The notes under the pieces are model-generated. The model had not been told where the DNA came from, ran no database searches, and worked only from the letters and a program-made list of their open reading frames with translations. 13,209 bases of DNA from Clostridia bacterium (GTDB lineage: Bacteria > Bacillota > Clostridia > Peptostreptococcales > Anaerovoracaceae): contig JAKSSQ010000030.1 of assembly GCA_024403005.1 (NCBI GenBank), positions 1 through 13,209 of the forward strand. Direction: 5' to 3'. Shown here in pieces: positions 1 through 7,127 of the stretch (position 1 is its first letter; each line of letters starts with the position of its first letter). A program made the position numbers and the translations under genes.

Positions 1-3
1 TCT

Positions 4-56
4 GCTAAAGCGCTAAAGCACCCCCGTCCCCCTTTAGCGTGCTAAAGCGCTAAAGC
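4..56. repeat. Cluster of GCTAAAG heptamers, direct and inverted
   Basis: The heptamer GCTAAAG occurs at 4-10, 12-18, 41-47 and 49-55, and its reverse complement at 32-38. The 16-mer GCTAAAGCGCTAAAGC is an exact direct repeat at 4-19 and 41-56. The inverted copy could form a hairpin with 12-18 across a C-rich loop, or pair with 49-55. It lies upstream of the surface-protein promoter and may be an operator, an intergenic repeat or the end of an upstream gene's terminator. Its function is not recognised. Confidence 0.6.
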
Positions 57-89
57 GTCGGATTTTTTACAAAATTTCACAGTTTCTGC

Positions 90-119
90 TTACATGGGAA
101 CACAAAATGGGATTATAAT
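90..119 (+). promoter_or_regulatory. Putative promoter of the surface-protein gene
   Basis: A perfect -10 box, TATAAT, lies at 114-119 in an AT-rich stretch. The -35 region around 90-96 (TTACATG) is a poor match, so the promoter may be weak or need an activator. Transcription would start near 126, about 70 nt before the preferred start codon at 195. The heptamer cluster at 4-56 sits just upstream and could hold a regulator. Confidence 0.45.
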
Positions 120-182
120 ATATTTTTAAGAAAGTTAGATTTGTCAGACACATTAAACCTGATTACCCGCAATATTCTGAAA

Positions 183-187
183 AGAGG
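183..187 (+). promoter_or_regulatory. Ribosome binding site deciding the TTG start at 195
   Basis: AGAGG at 183-187 lies 7 nt before a TTG at 195. Translation from there begins MIRNNSLFKK and leads directly into a typical signal peptide. The alternative in-frame TTG at 141 has only a weak purine stretch before it and would give an unusually long region ahead of the hydrophobic core. Confidence 0.5.
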
Positions 188-194
188 CGTTTTT

Positions 195-3100
195 TTGATT
201 AGAAACAATTCCCTGTTTAAAAAGATTATAGGTTTCGCAGCATCCGTGTCCATAGTTTTATCCATGGTTTCACCCTGCTTTGCTGCAGGCAGCTATCAAA
301 TGAACGAAACTCCGGCAGACTATCGACTTTACACCGAGGAATTTGTCGACGGTACGACTGCAGGCATCGAAAGACGAAACAGCATTATGTGCTACCTTAA
401 GGAAGGCGAATATGCCTATTTCGGCAGCAGTATGTATAACAGCCAGCTGGATATAAACTTCGAAAACAAAAACGCAGATAACCATATGGACATTTCTGTA
501 AAAGATCCTGCCGGCAATATAACTAAGTATGACGTAATTCAAAATGGTGAAGGCCATATCAAGAACCCTGCTCAGGAAGAAGGCGGCCCTAATTTAACCG
601 ATACTTCCGATCCATTAAAATATATCCCGCTTTCATTTGTAGCAGCTAAAACTGGTACATATACTTTCACATTCTACTCTAAGACCGGTAAGCGCGAAAG
701 CCCTGTCGTTAGAAAGACAACTGATGCCTGGGGCGAAAACGGAGGTACTGTTGCTGCCTGGGATATAACCGTTGCAGATAGCGAAGGAAACATTATTCCC
801 GGACGCACCTGGGCAAATTACCTCTCCGTAATTACCGGCGGTGCGCCTAACACGTGCAGCCTCCATACTTATGTATTAACGGATGACGGCGTTATCTATA
901 AAGTAGATCTTAATGAAATCGCTCCTAATGGCTTTGTTTTCTTTGCAAATAACCAGGGCTTTACCGATAGAGGAATAGCCCCCAAGTCCATATATCATTC
1001 GTTCTACGATACTGATACCAATACTGCTGCTATGGCCGGAATGGAAGCTGAAAATATCGCAATTCATCTGCCAAATGCGGCAGAGTCTGCAGCTGCGAAG
1101 ACCTTTAAGATTTTCTTCGAAGAACCCGACGCCGATCTTCTGACGGATATTGCACCGGTTCCTTCTGAACCCAAACCCATTACAAATCTTAAATTCCACG
1201 GAATAACAGATAGTACTACCCATGAAGGTGCCGGCGGTGAATTCAGCTTTGAAACCCTTAACGCTTCTACAGCTACTCTTACTATCGATTTTAACGAGGC
1301 TATTAGTAGCGCAGGTATCAGTGGCTATACAGGCAGCGGCATTGTTGAAATTACAGGAGCTGTAACAGACGGGCCCAATGTGTTCTACTGGGATGGTAAA
1401 GATACCACAGGTGAAACTATCCCTGCAGGAACTTTTGATATGGATAAAATTAAAATTTCCGCTGAACCAAAGCAGGGCGAAATACACTTCCCCCTGCTGG
1501 ACGTGGAAGGTATGTACGGAGGTCTTACCATCGAGCGTATAAACGGCGGAAACCTTATAAAAGATCTGGACAATCCTGACTGCAACGCTTACGATCTTTA
1601 CTACAACAATAACCCACTCGTATACGGCACCATCGAAGGCGCAGGCCACACTCCTGTGCCATCCGGAATCCACTACCTGCTAAGCGATGGAACAAAACAG
1701 AGTAAGATTACACAGCCGCAGTACTTCGATACAAGCAGTCCCGAGACAATTTCAACTCTCAAAGCCGAAGGTCATATACCGGTAAATTCCAAAAAGGTTT
1801 CTATGAAGTTTACCGGCGATCTCGAAACCAACAAATACAACGGCGGCGGAAACGCTGCAGGCATTGACATCTGGACTTATTTTACTGCTGTAGACAGCAC
1901 AGTAAGCGAAAAGCCCATGAAAGACGTCATCGATGGTGAAGCGCCTACCATGACTATCCTGCCCGCAACCTCGGATTTGGGTTCTATTTCCGGTTTGGTT
2001 TTCTACGACAGCAACAACAATCAGTCGTATAACCTGAACGACCAGGATACAGTGCTTCCCGGCATTAAGGTTCAGCTTTACAAATCTTCTGATAAAGGCA
2101 ATGTATTTGAAAGAGAAGAAACTGTAAGCGGCACATCCATTAAAATTACTTACGAAACTACTACAGATATTTACGGAACGTATCACTTTACAGGAGTTCC
2201 TGCAGGGCAATACATAGTAAAAACCGTTCCCGGCGGATATAAATGCACTACAGGGAATGATTACAGCAGTCCCGAAAATAGTGATAAACCGCCTTTGACT
2301 GTAACAGCAGGAAAGGAAACAAGGAACAGTGATATCGGCTATGTAACGACTGATGAAAGTCCCGTTACTTATACTTTTAGAAAAGTCTGGGGATCCAGCA
2401 ATCCTCTCAGTTCTGTTTGGGTCAAGCTCTATACCGTAGACAAAAACGGAGAGATTAAACCTTACCGTCTTGATCCGGAAATGGAAGAACTTAACGATTC
2501 CAATAACTGGAGCTATACTTTTACAGGCCTTTCAAGAAATCAGAAGTATTTTGTAGAAGAATATTACAAAAACGGCAGCAATCCGGTTCTCATCGGCAGG
2601 AGCCCTGTTTTCTGCGCCAACGATTTCTATTGGGGAAGCACCGCAGTTTACAAGCAGGATGTCTCTTCTGATGCAGAAAAGAAGGAAAATATGGCATCCA
2701 ACGCAAGGGTGTATAACCTTCGCTTCGGCATGTTTACGGTGGACCGCTGTAATTATGTAGTTACCCTGAACAATCAGCAGACTTACGACAGCAAGGAATA
2801 TTACCTTCGCCTTGGCGAAGAGCAGTCGTTAAACGACTTCCTTTCCATTACAGGAACGCGTACAAATAACGTTGAATCGATCGACCCGGCAAAGCTTACA
2901 ATTGTTCCTGCATCCGGTTCGGAAAGCTTAAATTATGAAGTGGATCCGGATAATAACAGGAATCTGCTCTGGACTCCTTCCGGTTCGACGGGTACAAAAA
3001 AATACAAAGTAACTTACGATGATGTAAAGTTTGAACTTACGGTGCATGTTTACAACGGCACTGCAGATTCTTATACCCTTTCGGGAAGGGAAATAATCGA

Positions 3101-5732
3101 CGGAATTACTTCCGGTGCGGCGGTTGTACTTCAGGGAAGCGGAAAGAATCTTCTGCTGGAAAACGATGTTTACAGACTTTCTTCTGCAGCGGACTGCTCC
3201 GCCCAGATCGCAGGAATAGCCTATGCTGGCAGCGAAGAAGCTGCGACTCCTTCTGCCCTTGAATACCAGACTGCAGTTCCCGTTGATAATTCGGGAAATC
3301 CGACCGGTGAGACTTTTACTGTATCTGCAAAAGGTGAAAGCGGAACGCTTACATTAATTCAGAAAAAGACCTCCGGCTTCTCTTCCGGCGACGATACGGC
3401 AGATTATGCAGAAGTAAGCTACCTTCCCGGAAGCACAAATCCTTCTGGCAGCAAGGAAGTTTACTACTATAAGCTTATAGTCCGCAGCCCCCAGGCCAAG
3501 GGTATAGGCTTTGGTAAGAACGGTGAAAGCCTGGATACTTCCAGGGGAATCGTTCTTTACGTGCCGGTAACCATCAACTATCAGTTCCCGTACACCGTAA
3601 GCTACAATACAAAGGGCCACGGTACAACTCCTGCAAGTGAGATGGTTCCATGGGGCGAAAAGGCTACTGAGCCCGCTGACCCAACGGAAACCGGCTATAC
3701 TTTCGGAGGCTGGTTCGAAGCTTCTGACTGCAGCGGAAGTCCCTTCAATTTCAATTCCACACTTACAGAAAATAAGATCCTCTACGCAAAATGGATACTA
3801 AATACTTATACAGTAACCTTTGATGTAAACGGCGGAACTCCTGTTGTTGAAAAAAAAGTAATCGCTCATGGCCAGAAACTTACCGAACCTTCTGTAAGCA
3901 GAACTGGCTACAATCTTGCCGGCTGGGATATGTCCGGCGGCGGCAAATGGGATTTCTCCGCTCCTGTTACAGGTGCCTTAAGCCTTAAAGCTAAATGGGA
4001 ACCGAAGAGCGGCATAAGCTATAACGTTAAGCACTACAAAGAAAGTCTGGAAGGCGGTTACGTTCTTGCGGATACGGTTGAACACACGGGAACAACGGAA
4101 GAGGTTGTAAGCTACACAGCTGAAACCTATCCCGGTTTTACTCTGGATCTGAGCAATCGTAATACCGTGTCTTCCGGCGCTGTAAAGGGCGACGGCAGTC
4201 TCGTGCTGAGCCTGTACTATACAAGAGACAGCTATAACGTTAATTACAGCTACACGGATAATGTTTCCGGAGCACCTGCAGTTGGGTCACAGACCTTTAA
4301 GTACGAAGAAGATGCAGTTCTTGCAGCAGACCCTGTTCTTCCCGGATATACCTTTAACGGCTGGACTACCGGCGATGTTTCTACATCCGGCGGTGCGTTT
4401 AAGATGCCTGCAAAGGATGTTAACGTTAAGGGAAGCTGGACTATAAACACTTACACCGTAACCTGGAAGAACGACGACGGAACAACCATCGACGCTGTAA
4501 CTTATAAATATGGCGAGACACCGAGCCATGCTAATCCGAGCAAGCCGTCAACTGTTCAGTATACGTATAATTTCAGCGGCTGGACCCCGGAAATTGCTCC
4601 GGTTACAGCAGCTGCTGTATACACAGCTCAATACACACCCGTAGTAAATCAGTATGCCGTTGTGTTCAATACTCAGGGTAAATGCAGCAATCCTGCGACT
4701 CAGTCTGTAAACTACGGAGCAAAGGCAAGCGCTCCTGCTGCACCTTCTTCCACAGGCTGGACATTTAAGGGCTGGTACGCAAACGAAGACTGCACAGGCG
4801 ATGCATACAACTTTACTGCGTCTGTAACAGGCAATATAACCCTCTATGCAAAGTGGGAAGTTGCAGAATACACCATAACCTGGCTGGATTGCGACAATGA
4901 AACGGTTCTTGCTACAAGCACGGTAAGACATGGCGATGTTCCGGTTTATCCCTATGCAGCACCGACTCGTCCTTCCGACGCTGCAAAGACTTATGCCTTC
5001 TCCACCTGGAGTCCTGCTCTTAAGGAAGCCTACAAAGATGCATCTTATACCGCTCTTTATACCGATTCTGACAGAGCATACACGGTAACCTGGAAAAACG
5101 AAAACGGAAGCATTTTCACAACGACAAGCGCTTTATACAACTCTATTCCAAGCTGCACCGGCACACCTGAAAAGGCTGAAGATCTGACAAATACTTACGT
5201 ATTTAAGGATTGGGTACCCACTGTTTCAGCGGTAAGAGGCGATACATTCTACACTGCATCCTTTACAGTAATTCCCAAGAAATACGGTATTAATTTCGTC
5301 GATGAAAAAGGCAATCTGCTCTACAGTACTGCCTGCGCAATCGGTGTAACACCTTATTACGCCGGCGAAACTCCTGTAAAGGAAGCAAATGCTCAGTACA
5401 GCTATGAATTCGACCACTGGAGTCCGGCAATTGGTCCGGTTACAGGGTCTGCCGTAACTTATACTACTGTATTCAGAGAAATCACAAATGAATATACCAT
5501 TACCTGGAAGGGCGGAGACATTGCCGATAATGCTGTAACGAAACCCTATGGTACTCCCATTGAACCCCCTGCAGGATTTACTCCGGTAAAGACCGGCAAT
5601 GCGGAATTTTCTTATGAATTTACCGGCTGGAATCCGCAGATCCGCGAAACTTCCATATTTACACACGATGCGGAATACGAACCTGTATTCAAAGAGATAA
5701 GGAATAAGTACTCCGTAACCTGGAAGAATTAA
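195..5732 (+). CDS. Very large secreted multi-domain surface protein (SdrD-B, Cna-B, InlB B-repeats), stopped before its SLH anchor
   Basis: This is a secreted protein of about 1845 residues, probably an adhesin or cell-surface stalk. Residues 1-30 form a signal peptide: RNN..KK, a hydrophobic core, and cleavage after CFA. Residues ~31-597 are not recognised, except for a FlgD-like Ig motif near 395-410 (YWDGKDTTGETIPAGTF). Residues ~598-718 resemble an SdrD B-like domain (VFYDSNNNQSYNLND, later GTYHFTGVPAGQY). Residues ~725-805 resemble a Cna B-type domain (RKVWGSS.., WSYTFTGL). A further unassigned region reaches ~1130. InlB/Listeria-Bacteroides type repeats (GYTFGGW..LYAKW and the Y.F.GW.P variant) then run to the end, with a MucBP-like segment near 1270-1350. 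The frame ends at TAA 5730-5732 inside a repeat. The same frame continues downstream with the rest of that repeat and SLH domains, so this product lacks a visible wall anchor. No LPXTG motif was seen. An earlier TTG at 141 is the alternative start. The specific ligand is unknown. Confidence 0.85.
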   Translation: MIRNNSLFKKIIGFAASVSIVLSMVSPCFAAGSYQMNETPADYRLYTEEFVDGTTAGIERRNSIMCYLKEGEYAYFGSSMYNSQLDINFENKNADNHMDISVKDPAGNITKYDVIQNGEGHIKNPAQEEGGPNLTDTSDPLKYIPLSFVAAKTGTYTFTFYSKTGKRESPVVRKTTDAWGENGGTVAAWDITVADSEGNIIPGRTWANYLSVITGGAPNTCSLHTYVLTDDGVIYKVDLNEIAPNGFVFFANNQGFTDRGIAPKSIYHSFYDTDTNTAAMAGMEAENIAIHLPNAAESAAAKTFKIFFEEPDADLLTDIAPVPSEPKPITNLKFHGITDSTTHEGAGGEFSFETLNASTATLTIDFNEAISSAGISGYTGSGIVEITGAVTDGPNVFYWDGKDTTGETIPAGTFDMDKIKISAEPKQGEIHFPLLDVEGMYGGLTIERINGGNLIKDLDNPDCNAYDLYYNNNPLVYGTIEGAGHTPVPSGIHYLLSDGTKQSKITQPQYFDTSSPETISTLKAEGHIPVNSKKVSMKFTGDLETNKYNGGGNAAGIDIWTYFTAVDSTVSEKPMKDVIDGEAPTMTILPATSDLGSISGLVFYDSNNNQSYNLNDQDTVLPGIKVQLYKSSDKGNVFEREETVSGTSIKITYETTTDIYGTYHFTGVPAGQYIVKTVPGGYKCTTGNDYSSPENSDKPPLTVTAGKETRNSDIGYVTTDESPVTYTFRKVWGSSNPLSSVWVKLYTVDKNGEIKPYRLDPEMEELNDSNNWSYTFTGLSRNQKYFVEEYYKNGSNPVLIGRSPVFCANDFYWGSTAVYKQDVSSDAEKKENMASNARVYNLRFGMFTVDRCNYVVTLNNQQTYDSKEYYLRLGEEQSLNDFLSITGTRTNNVESIDPAKLTIVPASGSESLNYEVDPDNNRNLLWTPSGSTGTKKYKVTYDDVKFELTVHVYNGTADSYTLSGREIIDGITSGAAVVLQGSGKNLLLENDVYRLSSAADCSAQIAGIAYAGSEEAATPSALEYQTAVPVDNSGNPTGETFTVSAKGESGTLTLIQKKTSGFSSGDDTADYAEVSYLPGSTNPSGSKEVYYYKLIVRSPQAKGIGFGKNGESLDTSRGIVLYVPVTINYQFPYTVSYNTKGHGTTPASEMVPWGEKATEPADPTETGYTFGGWFEASDCSGSPFNFNSTLTENKILYAKWILNTYTVTFDVNGGTPVVEKKVIAHGQKLTEPSVSRTGYNLAGWDMSGGGKWDFSAPVTGALSLKAKWEPKSGISYNVKHYKESLEGGYVLADTVEHTGTTEEVVSYTAETYPGFTLDLSNRNTVSSGAVKGDGSLVLSLYYTRDSYNVNYSYTDNVSGAPAVGSQTFKYEEDAVLAADPVLPGYTFNGWTTGDVSTSGGAFKMPAKDVNVKGSWTINTYTVTWKNDDGTTIDAVTYKYGETPSHANPSKPSTVQYTYNFSGWTPEIAPVTAAAVYTAQYTPVVNQYAVVFNTQGKCSNPATQSVNYGAKASAPAAPSSTGWTFKGWYANEDCTGDAYNFTASVTGNITLYAKWEVAEYTITWLDCDNETVLATSTVRHGDVPVYPYAAPTRPSDAAKTYAFSTWSPALKEAYKDASYTALYTDSDRAYTVTWKNENGSIFTTTSALYNSIPSCTGTPEKAEDLTNTYVFKDWVPTVSAVRGDTFYTASFTVIPKKYGINFVDEKGNLLYSTACAIGVTPYYAGETPVKEANAQYSYEFDHWSPAIGPVTGSAVTYTTVFREITNEYTITWKGGDIADNAVTKPYGTPIEPPAGFTPVKTGNAEFSYEFTGWNPQIRETSIFTHDAEYEPVFKEIRNKYSVTWKN

Positions 5733-6338
5733 GAGGACAACGGTCGTGTGGCAGACGAGAGCGTTTCGTGGGGGGAGATGCCTCAGTATGAAGGCGCTGT
5801 TCCTGCAAAGCCCGCCAGCGGCACGCATAACTATACGTTCACCGGCTGGAGCCCGGTTGTTTCTGCAGTAACAGGAGACGCTGTCTATACGGCAGTCTTC
5901 AGCGAAAATCCCAACTCGTTTACTATTACCTGGCAGGGCGGCGATGCAGCTCCTCTTACGGTTACCGCAAATTATGGCGATCCTGTAACTGTTCCCGATG
6001 GATTTACACCTGTAAAGAACAGAACTGCAGAGTTCAGCTATGTATTCACCGGCTGGAGCCCCGAAGTTAACGGATCCTCCATCGTTACCGGCGATGCAAG
6101 TTATGCACCGGTATTCGATGCGATAAGAAACAAATACTCCGTAACCTGGAAGAATTACGACGGCAGCGTTCTGGAGACAGACGAAAACGTTCCGTACGGA
6201 GACATGCCACAGTACGACGGCGCAGAGCCCGAAAAGCCCGAAGACGATACGTATAACTATGTATTCACCGGCTGGAGTCCGGATGTCTCTGCAGTAACCG
6301 GAAACGCTGTTTACACTGCAGTATTTACGGACGAGGAA
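5487..6338 (+). repeat. 426-bp (142-codon) tandem duplication inside the repeat array
   Basis: Units 5487-5912 and 5913-6338 align without gaps at an offset of 426 bp. Each contains a W.GGD..GFTPVK..AEFSY repeat followed by an RNKYSVTWKN..MPQY.G repeat. The stretch 5709-5731 is identical to 6135-6157. The next base is A in the first copy and C in the second, making TAA instead of TAC. The fixed 142-codon period shows that no indel separates the copies here. Confidence 0.8.
5730..5732 (+). other. In-frame TAA interrupting the surface-protein reading frame
   Basis: The codons before the stop read TWKN and those after it read EDNGRVADESVSWGEMPQYEG in the same frame. The equivalent place 426 bp downstream reads TWKN-Y-DGSV..VPYGDMPQYDG, with TAC for Y. 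The difference is consistent with one third-position change. leuA, pyrC and the SLH end of this locus also stop at TAA, so codon reassignment is unlikely. A nonsense mutation, a sequencing or assembly error in repetitive DNA, and readthrough remain possible. Confidence 0.9.
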
Positions 6339-7067
6339 AAACCGGCACCTAACAAGCCGCATAAGCCACACAAGCCTAAGCCGGTGGATCCTGCGCCGAC
6401 AGACCCTTCAGGTTCCGATCCGGTAAGCTCCGGCGTTTCCAGATACCTTAACGCGGAAGACCACTTCGGCTACATTGCCGGATACACAGACGGCACTGTC
6501 CGTCCTGAAAGCAAGATTACCCGCGCAGAAACTGCGGCTCTGTTCTGCAGCCTGCTGCTGGATAAAAAGCCCGGCGAAGTTAACCCCTTCTCCGACATTT
6601 CTGCAGATGCGTGGTACTCAAATTACGTGCTCACTCTGCACAATATCGGCGCAATAAGCGGCTATACCGACGGTACTTACAGACCGAATAACCAGATTAC
6701 CAGAGCTGAGTTTACAGCTATTGCAGTAAGCTTTGCACACGCGGTGGACGAGGAAGCCGGCTTCCCGGACGTTCCTTCCAGCCACTGGGCAGAACCTTAC
6801 ATTAACTCTGCAGCCCACTATGGTTGGGTCACAGGTTATCCCGACGGTACATTCCGCCCCGGTGACACAATCACCAGAGCAGAGGCCATAACCATCATCA
6901 ACGGAATGCTGGACAGAAGAGCAGACGTGGATTACGTTCACGAAAACGTCCATAAGCTTAAGACTTTCAGCGACCTTAAGGAAACGGCCTGGTATTACCA
7001 CGGCATTATGGAAGCCGCAAACACCCACGACCACACTAAGGAACACATCGAAATCTGGCACGACTAA
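5748..7067 (+). CDS. C-terminal part of the interrupted surface protein: B-repeats, linker and three SLH domains
   Basis: This 439-codon open frame starts at a possible GTG at 5748 and lies in the same frame as the upstream secreted protein. Residues ~1-195 finish the interrupted B-repeat and add two more. Residues ~196-225 are a Pro/Lys/His-rich linker (KPHKPHKPKPVDPAP). Three SLH repeats follow at ~236-270 (GYIAGYTDGTVRP..ITRAE), 281-332 (FSDI..GYTDGTYRP..ITRAEF) and 339-388 (FPDV..GYPDGTFRP..ITRAEA). A partial motif (FSDLKETAWYY) stands at ~407. SLH domains bind pyruvylated secondary cell-wall polymers and hold proteins in the S-layer. The fragment has no signal peptide, so on its own it would stay in the cytoplasm. 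AGAGGA at 5732-5737 is a possible ribosome site for restart at 5748. It is best read as the anchor end of one gene broken by a stop. Calling it a separate gene or a pseudogene remnant depends on whether the stop is real. Confidence 0.75.
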   Translation: MADESVSWGEMPQYEGAVPAKPASGTHNYTFTGWSPVVSAVTGDAVYTAVFSENPNSFTITWQGGDAAPLTVTANYGDPVTVPDGFTPVKNRTAEFSYVFTGWSPEVNGSSIVTGDASYAPVFDAIRNKYSVTWKNYDGSVLETDENVPYGDMPQYDGAEPEKPEDDTYNYVFTGWSPDVSAVTGNAVYTAVFTDEEKPAPNKPHKPHKPKPVDPAPTDPSGSDPVSSGVSRYLNAEDHFGYIAGYTDGTVRPESKITRAETAALFCSLLLDKKPGEVNPFSDISADAWYSNYVLTLHNIGAISGYTDGTYRPNNQITRAEFTAIAVSFAHAVDEEAGFPDVPSSHWAEPYINSAAHYGWVTGYPDGTFRPGDTITRAEAITIINGMLDRRADVDYVHENVHKLKTFSDLKETAWYYHGIMEAANTHDHTKEHIEIWHD

Positions 7068-7068
7068 T

Positions 7069-7104
7069 TAAAAAAGACTGAACCAATTGGTTCAGTCTTT
7101 TTTA
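7069..7104. terminator. Bidirectional intrinsic terminator between the SLH gene and leuA
   Basis: A 36-bp perfect palindrome is centred between 7086 and 7087, with the core GACTGAACCAATTGGTTCAGTC flanked by an A-run on the left and a T-run on the right. It forms a strong hairpin followed by a U-run on either strand. It begins just after the SLH gene stop (7067) and ends 24 nt from the leuA stop, so it can end both convergent transcripts. Confidence 0.9.
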
Positions 7105-7127
7105 TTATTGCTTTGTAGGCTTTTCGA

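Larger units (their letters stand above)
3588..6338 (+). repeat. Array of ~12-13 InlB/Listeria-Bacteroides type B-repeats (coding)
   Basis: Coding repeats of about 65-72 residues follow each other through the surface-protein gene. Each begins with a Y-x-[VI]-x-[WF] strand (for example YTVTWKN, YTITWKG, YAVVFN), has a GW or DW in the middle and ends YAKW, YTAVF or similar. Such modules are found in bacterial surface proteins such as internalin B and form small beta-grasp-like units. The early copies use the classic GYTF.GW..LYAKW form. The later ones use an F.GWSP..AVTG.AVYTAVF form. One unit near 4000-4235 is a MucBP-like segment (YNVKHYKESLEGGY). The array spans the in-frame stop. Confidence 0.8.

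Noticed and set aside
4..56. CRISPR array from the short repeats
   Set aside because: The repeats are 7-16 bp with 1-bp or about 21-bp gaps and one inverted copy, without spacers of regular length or cas genes.
288..5729. LPXTG sorting signal or lipoprotein box in the surface protein
   Set aside because: No LPXTG plus hydrophobic tail exists before the stop or at the end of the SLH part. The Cys near the signal peptide end (VSPC) has Pro at -1 and does not fit a lipobox.
5730..5732. Alternative genetic code or selenocysteine at the in-frame stop
   Set aside because: The codon is TAA, not TGA, and leuA, pyrC and the SLH end all use TAA as a true stop, so general reassignment does not fit.
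5226..6371. 381-codon open frame antisense to the B-repeats
   Set aside because: It runs straight through the repeat array and its internal repetition copies the sense repeats. No start signal was seen.
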